A DNA stretch of 14,104 bases from CAYYMD01 sp964480425 (lineage in GTDB: Bacteria > Planctomycetota > Phycisphaerae > SM23-33). The stretch is taken from the NCBI GenBank assembly GCA_964480425.1, contig CAYZPY010000060.1, forward strand, positions 1 through 14,104, written 5' to 3'. Shown here piece by piece: positions 7,297 through 14,104 of this stretch. The notes beneath the pieces were generated by a model. The model worked only from the letters and a program-made list of their open reading frames with translations, did not search any database and was not told the origin of the DNA. A program made the position numbers and the translations under genes. The first letter of the stretch is position 1. Every line of letters begins with the position of its first letter.

Positions 7297-7389
7297 TTGA
7301 TATCGCCACAAATTTCTGTGCCGGCAAACCGCCTTATGTATCAGTTCGTCGTGCGGGTGTCAACGTCCGCGCGACCGCGGCGATATCAA
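7297..7389. promoter_or_regulatory. Inverted repeat in the divergent fucosidase/cdsA spacer
   Basis: TTGATATCGCC at 7297-7307 recurs exactly inverted as GGCGATATCAA at 7379-7389. Each copy is centred on a GATATC palindrome. One copy lies 17 nt upstream of the fucosidase start and the other 38 nt upstream of the cdsA start. The layout suits paired operator sites for one regulator, but it could be chance. No clear -35/-10 pair stands out in the spacer. Confidence 0.35.
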
Positions 7390-7427
7390 CACTGGCAATT
7401 CGCCGCCGAATCGCGCCTAATACCGCC

Positions 7428-8288
7428 ATGGTTAAGCGAATCGTATTCGGTCTGTTGATGATAACACTGGTTGCGGGCGTGCTGTGGTACGACTGGCACC
7501 TCGAATGGAATGAAGGTTACCGGATTCACGGTCTGCCACTTTCCATTTTGATGACGTTGCTGCTGGCCGTCGGATTCGTGGAGATGACTTCGCTTGCTGC
7601 AGCGGCCAGACTCGACCTGTTGATATTCTCCGGCGTGTTCGGAACGTGCATGCTGGGAACTTTTCCGCTGTGGCGGCAGTTTCTCCCGTTCGTCCGGGGC
7701 GAGACGGCGGTGCTGCTGACACTGGGCGTAATTCTGATACTGGTGTTCGCCCAGCAGATGCTCCGCAAAAAGACGGGTCTGGCATTTGTGCGCCTGGCGT
7801 GCACGCTGCTGGCGATCTTATATCTGGGCGCGGGCGGGGCTGTTATTCTCCAGATGCGCATGCACCTGGGCGTGAAGGTGCTGGCCACGTTCCTTGCGAC
7901 GGTGAAATTCGCCGACATCGGGGCGTTTTTTGTCGGTTCGGCAATCGGCAAACACAAACTTATACCCTGGTTGTCGCCCCAAAAGAGTTGGGAGGGGCTG
8001 CTGGGGGCGATTGTATTCGCCGCGTGCATTGCGGTTCTGGCGACGTGGTTTTTCGGCGACGTGTTAGGAATATGGATGACGCTGTGGCAGGCGGCGGTGT
8101 TCGGCTGCGTCGTCGCCCTGGCAGGGCAGTTCGCCGACCTGTGCGAGAGCATGCTGAAACGTTCGGCCAACGTAAAGGACTCCGGGGCGGTGTTTCCGGA
8201 ATTCGGCGGCGTGATGGACATCATGGATTCCCCCCTGCTGGCGGCGCCGGTGGCGTATCTCATGCTGGTTTTGTTCGGCATCGGATGA
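7428..8288 (+). CDS. cdsA: Phosphatidate cytidylyltransferase (CDP-diglyceride synthase)
   Basis: CdsA uses CTP and phosphatidic acid to make CDP-diacylglycerol, the precursor of bacterial phospholipids, in the inner membrane. The ATG at 7428 gives 286 residues with about eight hydrophobic helices. An upstream in-frame start at 7269 would add a soluble stretch running into the divergent fucosidase gene, so I reject it; no Shine-Dalgarno is visible. Family marks are FADIGAFFVGSAIGKHK with Asp163, the SPQKSWEG loop, and the C-terminal signature at residues 241-268. That signature has Ser241, Lys244-Arg245, Lys250-Asp251 and Asp264/Asp267. The usual PGHGG reads PEFGG and the usual D-R-x-D reads D-I-M-D. 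It remains the best family match, but these changes deserve a check. polA starts 56 nt downstream on the same strand. Confidence 0.92.
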   Translation: MVKRIVFGLLMITLVAGVLWYDWHLEWNEGYRIHGLPLSILMTLLLAVGFVEMTSLAAAARLDLLIFSGVFGTCMLGTFPLWRQFLPFVRGETAVLLTLGVILILVFAQQMLRKKTGLAFVRLACTLLAILYLGAGGAVILQMRMHLGVKVLATFLATVKFADIGAFFVGSAIGKHKLIPWLSPQKSWEGLLGAIVFAACIAVLATWFFGDVLGIWMTLWQAAVFGCVVALAGQFADLCESMLKRSANVKDSGAVFPEFGGVMDIMDSPLLAAPVAYLMLVLFGIG

Positions 8289-8343
8289 TTAATCCCCTTT
8301 GACGTTGACCGCAACGGCGCCCCGAAGTAGCGTGTAGTTCACC

Positions 8344-11064
8344 GTGGCCGAAAAATTCTACATCATCGACGGGCACTGGCTGGCATTCCGTGCCTACTAC
8401 GCGCCGTTTCGCAACCTGACCAGCCCCGCAGGCGAGCCCACCAAGGCGACATACGTGTTCTCGCAGCAACTGATCTCGCTCATCCGCGGTCACGCACCGG
8501 ACTACCTGGCCATAGCGATGGACGGACCGACAGATAAACTCAAGCGCCGTGCAGAGTTTCCTCAATACAAGGTCACCCGCAAACCAATGCCCGAGGACCT
8601 GCCCCCCCAGCTCGACAGGATAATGCAGGTCGCAGAAGCCCTGGACATACCCATCCTCCAGGTCCAGGGATACGAGGCCGACGACGTCATCGCCACGCTG
8701 GCGCAAAAGTACGCCGGCAAGGACAAACAAATCGTAATGGTCAGCAGGGACAAAGACCTCGATCAGGTCGTCACGGACAACGTTACGCTTTACGACCCTA
8801 TGACGGACCAGATGATGGGCCCGGATGAACTGGTCGAGCAGAAGGGTTATACACCCGACAAGGCGGTGGACGTTCAGGCGCTGACGGGCGACACTAGCGA
8901 CAACATTCCGGGTGTTCCGGGAATCGGGCCCAAGACGGCGGTAAAACTCATAGACGAATACGGCTCGGCGGAGGCGGTCATCGAACACGCCGACGAATTG
9001 TCGGCGAAACTGCAAAAAAACATCCGCAAACACGCCGATGATATACGCCTGGCCCGTAGTCTCATCACGCTGGAGCGGAACGTGCCCATGGACGTTGACC
9101 CGGCACAGATGAAATTTCGCCGACCCAGGGCTGAGAAAATACGCCCCATTTTCGTCGAACTGGGCTTCAACCGCCTGCTGAAGCAGTTCGACGAGATGGG
9201 CGTCACCGCCGTCAGTGAAAACGAGATAGCCGACGCCGCCGACCGCACCGAGGCCACCACAGCAGAACACTTCGATTACAGGTGCGTCAACTCCACCGAC
9301 GAACTGGAGAAGATCATCGCAGTGATTTCCGCCCAGGAGCGTCTGTCCGTCGACACCGAAACGACCTCGACAAGCCCCATGCGCGCCGAACTGGTCGGCA
9401 TATCTCTGTCGTGGCGTCCGGGTCGGGCGGCGTATCTGCCCGTCAAGGCGCCGCTTGGCGCGCAGACACTCGATGTGCAGCATGTCCAAAAAGCGTTAGG
9501 ACCCGTCCTGGCGGATGAAAAAATCGAAAAGATAGGCCAGAACCTCAAGTACGACATGCTCGTGCTGCAGCGGGCCGGATTCGAGCTGCGGGGTGAAATG
9601 TTCGACACGATGATAGCCGCCCATGTGCTCGACGCCACCCGCGGAAGTTACAAACTCGACGCGCTTGCGGCCGAGTTCCTCAATCACCGCTGCATCCCGA
9701 TTGAAGATCTCATCGGCTCGGGCAAAAAGCAAATCCGCATGGACGCCGTGCCGCTGGAAACAGTCACGCGCTACGCCGGCGAGGACGCGGACGTTACGCT
9801 GCGTCTGTCCGACGTCTTGCGCGAACAGCTCCGCCGCGAAAAACTCGACACGCTCATGGCCGAACTCGAAATGCCGCTGCTGCCCGTCCTGGCGGAAATG
9901 GAAAAAACCGGAATAAAGGTGGACAAGAACGTACTGTCCCGGATGGAGGAGGAGTTCTCAGAACAGGCCGACCATCTGCGTGAAAGCATAATCAGCGCCG
10001 CCGGCGAACCGTTCAATCCGGACTCGCCCAAGCAACTTTCGGAGATACTTTTCGAGAAGTTCGGCCTGCCCGTCATCAGGAAGACCAAGACCGGCGCGAG
10101 CACCGACTCCGGCGTTCTGGAGGAACTGGCGGCGTTTCACGAGATTCCACGCCTCGTGCTGGAGTACCGGCGGCTGACAAAACTCATCAGCACGTACCTC
10201 AAGGCGCTGGGCGGGTTTATTCATCCGCAGACGGGGCGCGTGCACACCAGTTTTCACCAGGCGGTAACCTCCACGGGACGGCTTTCCAGCAGCGACCCTA
10301 ACCTCCAGAACATTCCCATCCGCAGCGACGAGGGTCGGCGGATACGCTCGGCGTTCGTGGCCGACGACGGATACATGCTGCTGTCGGCGGACTATTCACA
10401 GGTGGAGTTGCGAATGCTGGCGCACTTCTGCGGCGACAAGACGCTCGTAGAGGCATTCGCCGGCGACAGGGACATTCATCGCATCGTGGCGTCGGAGGTT
10501 TTCGGCGTTGCTGCCGATGAGGTCACGCCACAGCAGCGGGCCAAGGCGAAAACAGTAAACTTCGGAATCATATACGGGCAGACGGCGTTCGGCCTGGCAA
10601 ACACGCTGAAAATATCACGCACGGAAGCGAAGGATTTCATATATGAGTACCACAGGCGGTTCCCCAGGATACGCGAGTTTCTAACCGCCTGCGAGGAAAA
10701 GGCCCGGCGGGACGGATATGTCGAGACCATTTCGCGCCGGCGCAGGAAAATCAGCGGCATAGATTCGTCCAATCCCCAGCGGCGTTCGGCGGCACAGCGA
10801 CTTGCGATTAACTCCGTCGTCCAGGGTTCGGCGGCCGATTTGATTAAAAAGGCAATGGTCAACATCGCCGCTCGTATCGCTCGCGAAAAAAGCCCCGCAA
10901 GGATGCTCCTTCAGATTCACGACGAACTGCTCTTTGAGGTGCCCGCCGATGAAATCGAGACACACAAGGAACTAATCAGCCGCGAAATGATCGAAGCGTA
11001 CCAACTCAACGTGCCGCTGAAGGTGGACGTCGGCATTGGTCATAACTGGATGGATGCAAAGTAG
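8344..11064 (+). CDS. polA: DNA polymerase I
   Basis: PolA fills gaps, removes RNA primers and takes part in excision repair. The 906-residue protein has all three domains. Residues ~1-295 are the 5'-3' nuclease, with YEADDVIATL, SRDKDLDQVV and the helix-hairpin-helix region GDTSDNIPGVPGIGPKTA. Residues ~315-500 are the 3'-5' exonuclease, with Asp337 and Glu339 (VDTETTS), Asp404 (QNLKYD) and Tyr477/Asp481 (YAGEDADVTL), so proofreading should work. The polymerase domain has Asp683 in SADYSQVELR, Lys736 and Phe740 on the finger helix, and His859-Asp860-Glu861 in motif C. Phe740 matches E. coli Phe762, which favours exclusion of dideoxynucleotides. The start is GTG; it matches the family N-terminus but has no clear Shine-Dalgarno. 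Confidence 0.97.
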   Translation: MAEKFYIIDGHWLAFRAYYAPFRNLTSPAGEPTKATYVFSQQLISLIRGHAPDYLAIAMDGPTDKLKRRAEFPQYKVTRKPMPEDLPPQLDRIMQVAEALDIPILQVQGYEADDVIATLAQKYAGKDKQIVMVSRDKDLDQVVTDNVTLYDPMTDQMMGPDELVEQKGYTPDKAVDVQALTGDTSDNIPGVPGIGPKTAVKLIDEYGSAEAVIEHADELSAKLQKNIRKHADDIRLARSLITLERNVPMDVDPAQMKFRRPRAEKIRPIFVELGFNRLLKQFDEMGVTAVSENEIADAADRTEATTAEHFDYRCVNSTDELEKIIAVISAQERLSVDTETTSTSPMRAELVGISLSWRPGRAAYLPVKAPLGAQTLDVQHVQKALGPVLADEKIEKIGQNLKYDMLVLQRAGFELRGEMFDTMIAAHVLDATRGSYKLDALAAEFLNHRCIPIEDLIGSGKKQIRMDAVPLETVTRYAGEDADVTLRLSDVLREQLRREKLDTLMAELEMPLLPVLAEMEKTGIKVDKNVLSRMEEEFSEQADHLRESIISAAGEPFNPDSPKQLSEILFEKFGLPVIRKTKTGASTDSGVLEELAAFHEIPRLVLEYRRLTKLISTYLKALGGFIHPQTGRVHTSFHQAVTSTGRLSSSDPNLQNIPIRSDEGRRIRSAFVADDGYMLLSADYSQVELRMLAHFCGDKTLVEAFAGDRDIHRIVASEVFGVAADEVTPQQRAKAKTVNFGIIYGQTAFGLANTLKISRTEAKDFIYEYHRRFPRIREFLTACEEKARRDGYVETISRRRRKISGIDSSNPQRRSAAQRLAINSVVQGSAADLIKKAMVNIAARIAREKSPARMLLQIHDELLFEVPADEIETHKELISREMIEAYQLNVPLKVDVGIGHNWMDAK

Positions 11065-11173
11065 TTACATTCCATATCACGGTAATTCATTACTGATTTC
11101 CAAAAAGTATCCGTTATTTCTTCCTCGGTGAGAAATTCACACCTCCAGGCGCACTACCCGAATTCTTCCACGT

Positions 11174-11269
11174 GTCACCGTGCCTCTTTGGGTACCGGCG
11201 ACGGGCGGCGGCGGAATCATGCTCGGGTTGGCTACGTACGGTTACAAGGTAATCCGGACAGCGTTTTAG
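11174..11269 (+). pseudogene. Relic of a PiT-family inorganic phosphate permease
   Basis: Between polA and nrdR, one plus-strand frame reads about 31 codons ending in TAG at 11267-11269. It includes VTVPLW and then GIMLGLATYGYKVI. This closely resembles the transmembrane stretch of PiT phosphate permeases (PF01384) in which a V-P-x-W segment is followed by G-G-x-G-I-x-x-G-L-A-T-Y-G-Y-K-V. In intact proteins it continues into a GKKITELTP-like motif, which is absent here. Codons upstream do not continue the match, so only a piece of about 30 residues remains of a protein usually over 300 residues long. I recognised it by motif memory, without a search. It could be an internal remnant left by deletion. 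Confidence 0.6.
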
Positions 11270-11318
11270 TAAAGCAGCAGGGCGCCGCATTCGGAACTCG
11301 GAGTCTCTTACTGATTTT

Positions 11319-11828
11319 CTACTTGTTTGAAGATTTATTATCGAACAGGCCCTTCTGCTCGGGTGAAATGACGGGGGTGTATTCGGCCTCCTGCGCCTCC
11401 TTGATGAGTTCGCCCACATCGCGGAAGTCGCGATACACGCTGGCGTAGCGCACGTATGCGATCTTGTCGGCGTTTCTGAGCACGTCCGCCACTGCATCGC
11501 CTATAAACTCCGAGGGCACCTCCTTCTCGAATTTGCGGAACATCTGCTCCTCGACGTTCTCGACAATCTGTCTTATCTGCTCCTCACTGATGGGGCGCTT
11601 GTAGCAGGCGCGCTGCAGGCCCGCTATCAGTTTTCCGCGGGAATACGGTTCGCGCGAGCCGTCCTTCTTGGCGACAGTCAGGCGTATGGCGTCCTCGATT
11701 TTTTCGTACGTGGTGTAGCGCTTGTGGCACTCTAAGCACACGCGCCGCCTGCGGACCGCCTTTCCGCCTTCGGCACTGCGGGAGTCGATCACCTTGTCTT
11801 TATTACGCCCGCAAAATGGACATTGCAT
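11319..11828 (-). CDS. nrdR: Transcriptional repressor NrdR
   Basis: NrdR represses ribonucleotide reductase genes when dATP/ATP levels signal sufficient dNTPs. The ATG at 11828 gives 169 residues beginning MQCPFCG, the classic NrdR start, with GGAAGGTG about 7 nt upstream. A TTG at 11849 is in frame but adds nothing family-like. Cys3, Cys6, Cys31 and Cys34 form the zinc ribbon, followed by HKRYTTYE. The ATP-cone covers about residues 47-137. It carries KKDGSREPYSRGKLIAGLQRAC and ends near KIAYVRYASVYRDF, which is typical of the family. The last ~25 residues are a longer acidic tail. No ribonucleotide reductase gene lies in the window. It faces polA tail to tail and diverges from the MgtC gene. 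Confidence 0.97.
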   Translation of the reverse strand: MQCPFCGRNKDKVIDSRSAEGGKAVRRRRVCLECHKRYTTYEKIEDAIRLTVAKKDGSREPYSRGKLIAGLQRACYKRPISEEQIRQIVENVEEQMFRKFEKEVPSEFIGDAVADVLRNADKIAYVRYASVYRDFRDVGELIKEAQEAEYTPVISPEQKGLFDNKSSNK

Positions 11829-11985
11829 GTGTCTGCACCTTCCGCGCAACGCGCACTTCTACATCTGCAACCCACGGAAAAATATCCGCCCACATCTTGT
11901 GCGTCAAGGAAAATGCTCTCATCACCGCACCGCCCAAAAGCGAAAATGTTGACTATTTGACCAACACAAGGACGATACAATTCAA

Positions 11986-12693
11986 ATGGACATGCTCGGG
12001 CTTATTCAAACCACATCCGGTTACGAGGCGGTCGTCCGCCTGCTGCTTGCGGCGCTGCTTGGTGCGATGATCGGCCTGGAGCGCGAACTTCACGGCCGCG
12101 CCGCCGGGCTGAGAACCCACCTGCTGGTCGGGCTGGGCTCGACCCTGGCGATGATCGTGTCGCTGCACTTCGGCGAGGTTTACGGTCCGCTGTCGCCGGA
12201 CTCTACCTCCATACAGGTTGACCCGGCCAGGGTTGCCTACGGGGTCATGGCGGGAATCGGCTTTATCGGCGCAGGCACAATTATCCGTCACGGAATCGGC
12301 ATACGCGGGCTGACCACGGCGGCGAGTCTGTGGTGCACCGCGGCGGTCGGACTGGCGTGCGGGTTCGGCATAAACGTTATCGCCATCTTCGCCACGGCGG
12401 TTGTGGTGTTCGCTCTGTGGGGGCTGTCGCTTCTGGAAGACTACCTGCCTACGTACCGATACAAAGACGTGTTCGTGAAATTACCCATAAGCGACAAGGA
12501 CCATGTCGCCACGCTGGAAGAATTCTTCAAATCCCGACGCGCGATGGTCACCTCGTGCCAGCACTCGCGGGACGCCGAACATAACCTCGAGACTATAACG
12601 TGCCGCGTCCTGCTGAAGCCACGGGCGAAACAAATCAACGTTCGCGACATCGCCTCCCGACTACCGGAAACCGTCGAAATATCCGTCAAGTAA
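11986..12693 (+). CDS. MgtC/SapB family membrane protein
   Basis: This 235-residue protein has the MgtC domain (PF02308) at about residues 10-150. About five hydrophobic helices carry the hallmarks IGLERELHGRAAGLRTHLLV, GVMAGIGFIGAGTII and RGLTTAASLWCTAAVGLACG. The last ~80 residues are soluble, like the C-terminal ACT-like domain of MgtC proteins. Classical MgtC supports growth at low magnesium and inside macrophages and inhibits the F-type ATP synthase in Salmonella. Most environmental family members are uncharacterised, so I assign no symbol. AAGGA at 11968-11972 is rather far (13 nt) from the ATG; an ATG two codons later is also possible. It diverges from nrdR and is 63 nt upstream of the peptidase gene, so they may share a transcript. 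Confidence 0.9.
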   Translation: MDMLGLIQTTSGYEAVVRLLLAALLGAMIGLERELHGRAAGLRTHLLVGLGSTLAMIVSLHFGEVYGPLSPDSTSIQVDPARVAYGVMAGIGFIGAGTIIRHGIGIRGLTTAASLWCTAAVGLACGFGINVIAIFATAVVVFALWGLSLLEDYLPTYRYKDVFVKLPISDKDHVATLEEFFKSRRAMVTSCQHSRDAEHNLETITCRVLLKPRAKQINVRDIASRLPETVEISVK

Positions 12694-12756
12694 TCCGCCA
12701 AATCCTTGCTCATCCGGCGGCGGCGACGGGACGATAAAAAATCACGTGGAGGAATC

Positions 12757-13902
12757 ATGAACCGACTGGCCAAAATTTCCGGTATCGTCCTGGCGGTTAC
12801 CCTGTCGGCAGCGCCCGCCGGAAAGGGTACTAAATCGCAAAAAAAACTCTCAGAAATCCTCAAAGTACGGGCGAAAAAAATTGCCGAAGAACAGTTGGCC
12901 GAATTCGGCAACGCATACACCGCAAAGACGGACCTGCCACGACGACTTGTTTACATAAGCGCACTGGACGAAAAGCACCTGGACCGCACGCGCGAACTGC
13001 TGGAGCGATTCATCGACGCACAGAGAAATACTCTGCTGAGCGAACCTGCGCCGTGGATAATAACCGTCATCCTTCCCACCGTCGAGGACTACAAGCCCCT
13101 CGCCCCGCGGGAAGAAGTCGCCGGATTCTATCGCCCCGCCGATCACACGCTTATCTCCATAGACCACGGGCGGGTGCTGCTGCACGAGTTCACCCACGCC
13201 CTTCACCACGCCGACGCAGCATCCGTTGAACAGCGGCACCCCGTCTGGATATGCGAGGGTCTGGCCTCGCTGTTCGAGGCGGCAGAAATTGACGACGACA
13301 CCCTGCACCCGCGGACCGACCTGCGCCTGGTTACGCTCCAGCGGGCGATCCGCACCGAAAACCTAATCGACCTGGACGTATTTGTAGAAATCGAGGCGGA
13401 CGAATTCTCCCGTCGCGCCCAGATATGCTACGCACAGGCGCGGTACCTGATGCTCTATCTCCTGGAAAAGGACAAACTCCGGCGTTGGTATGGGCTTTAC
13501 AAGGACGGCTACGATAAAGACAAAACGTGCAGAAAGGCGCTCGAAAAGGCCCTGGGCAGCGACATCGAGAAGATACAGGAAGACTGGGTTGACTGGGCGC
13601 GGGAACTGAAACTGCCCCTTGGCGAGAGTCGCACCACGCAGGCCCGCCTGGGCGCGATGGTCAAAAACCACTCAAAGGGCGTAAAGGTAGTGGGACTGAT
13701 AAAGTCCAGCCCGGCAGAACAAGCCGGTCGGCTCAAGATCGGCGACGTGATAACCTCGCTGAATAATCACGAAACGTCGAATCTCGGGGAGTACCTCGGC
13801 GCCATACAGTCCGCCGCCGCCAACCAGACAATCACCATAGAGATCATCCGCAACGGGCGGAAAAAGACCATCCGTCAGCCGCTCGGACAGGGCGGGCGAT
13901 AA
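12757..13902 (+). CDS. Exported zinc metallopeptidase-like protein with C-terminal PDZ domain
   Basis: I chose the ATG at 12757 because GGAGGA at 12748-12753 lies just before it; the longer reading from 12706 would put an Arg-rich stretch ahead of the signal sequence. The product has 381 residues. Residues 1-~24 are a signal peptide. The central domain carries HEFTHALHH with His143, Glu144 and His147, and the downstream Glu167 in CEGLASLFE. This HExxH plus Glu arrangement is that of gluzincin Peptidase_MA-like families and should bind zinc. Residues ~300-375 form a PDZ domain with VVGLIKSSPAEQAG followed by LKIGDVITSLNN. It probably acts in the periplasm or at the cell surface; the substrate is unknown. 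It follows the MgtC gene by 63 nt. Confidence 0.87.
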   Translation: MNRLAKISGIVLAVTLSAAPAGKGTKSQKKLSEILKVRAKKIAEEQLAEFGNAYTAKTDLPRRLVYISALDEKHLDRTRELLERFIDAQRNTLLSEPAPWIITVILPTVEDYKPLAPREEVAGFYRPADHTLISIDHGRVLLHEFTHALHHADAASVEQRHPVWICEGLASLFEAAEIDDDTLHPRTDLRLVTLQRAIRTENLIDLDVFVEIEADEFSRRAQICYAQARYLMLYLLEKDKLRRWYGLYKDGYDKDKTCRKALEKALGSDIEKIQEDWVDWARELKLPLGESRTTQARLGAMVKNHSKGVKVVGLIKSSPAEQAGRLKIGDVITSLNNHETSNLGEYLGAIQSAAANQTITIEIIRNGRKKTIRQPLGQGGR

Positions 13903-13951
13903 GACTCCGTCAGGAATTGTGTCATGGATTTTCAGGAATCCGTGAGCGGGG

Positions 13952-13988
13952 GTCGGTGGTCTTCCCAGGCCACCGACTGCATTTTCGT
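13952..13988 (+). terminator. Probable terminator after the peptidase gene
   Basis: GTCGGTGG at 13952-13959 pairs perfectly with CCACCGAC at 13970-13977 around a 10-nt loop, 49 nt after the peptidase stop. TGCATTTTCG follows. The 8-bp G+C-rich stem and short T-run suit a rho-independent terminator, though the T-run is short. Smaller hairpins flank it on both sides (13926-13941 and 13985-14005). Confidence 0.45.
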
Positions 13989-14020
13989 CGTAAATCACGC
14001 GACGACGCGGGAACGCCGCC

Positions 14021-14104
14021 ATGTCTGTGTGGAAGACGGCCACTAGAGTAGTTTGCAGAAAGATTGTCGTCATGTTCGTCGCCCAGGACGAGTCCGGCAA
14101 GGAC
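14021..14104 (+). CDS. Possible start of a gene cut by the window edge
   Basis: An open frame begins with the ATG at 14021 and runs for 28 codons to the end of the window without a stop. A GGGA lies about 8 nt upstream. The visible peptide starts MSVWKTATRVVCRK and continues through VVMFVAQDESGKD; I do not recognise it. An overlapping frame from 13924 closes after 40 codons, and the opposite strand is also open here, so this could be non-coding or part of a multicopy intergenic element. Confidence 0.2.
   Translation, partial: MSVWKTATRVVCRKIVVMFVAQDESGKD

Noticed and set aside
8301..8340. TTGACC followed 17 nt later by TAGCGT as a polA promoter.
   Set aside because: The -10 match is only three of six bases; with such GC content this is expected by chance.
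8260..9489. Long minus-strand open frame opposite the 5' part of polA.
   Set aside because: polA is conserved along its whole length and the antisense product matches nothing known to me.
11065..11318. A tRNA-like segment with GTTCCGAAT on the minus strand.
   Set aside because: No acceptor stem or anticodon arm can be formed around it.
11949..11981. Promoter-like TTGACT or TTGACC with TACAAT before the MgtC gene.
   Set aside because: The spacings are 21 and 13 nt, neither near 17, and TACAAT ends only 4 nt before the start codon.
13672..14100. Minus-strand open frame entering the end of the peptidase gene.
   Set aside because: It would overlap the clear PDZ coding region by about 230 nt; its product is not recognised. 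The part outside the gene is discussed with the tandem hairpins.

Overview
The window looks like chromosomal core DNA from a planctomycete-like bacterium, perhaps of the Phycisphaerae. This is inferred from gene content rather than a marker gene: a secreted 3-keto-disaccharide hydrolase (DUF1080) protein with a domain order I associate with planctomycetes, a GH29 fucosidase, a Peptidase_MA-like/PDZ secreted protein, high GC, and several genes without a Shine-Dalgarno sequence. No tRNA, rRNA, CRISPR array, insertion sequence or defence system is visible.

Layout, left to right. Bases 1-156 form a hairpin-rich leader before an exported DUF1080 protein (157-2076). Then come a DUF502 membrane protein (2151-2762), purA (2856-4178) and uppS (4166-4936), the last two overlapping by 13 nt. 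Bases 4937-7427 separate uppS from cdsA, two genes that are adjacent in many bacteria. This stretch holds repeat-rich spacer DNA, arfB (+), a DUF2905 membrane protein (-) and a GH29 alpha-L-fucosidase (-). cdsA (7428-8288) and polA (8344-11064) follow on the plus strand. The polA-nrdR spacer contains a short relic of a PiT-type phosphate permease. nrdR (-) diverges from an MgtC-family membrane protein (+, 11986-12693), which is followed by an exported HExxH metallopeptidase with a C-terminal PDZ domain (12757-13902). The right end has three tandem hairpins and the possible start of another gene.

The genes do not form one pathway. purA serves purine synthesis. uppS and cdsA serve envelope lipid synthesis (undecaprenyl carrier and CDP-diacylglycerol). 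polA and nrdR serve DNA synthesis and dNTP supply. arfB rescues stalled ribosomes. The DUF1080 protein and the fucosidase point to glycan use. I see no convincing new multi-gene system. The points most worth a second look are the PiT relic, the interrupted uppS-cdsA neighbourhood with its small repeats, the altered CdsA signature, an 11-bp inverted repeat between the divergent fucosidase and cdsA genes, and the structured leader of the first gene.
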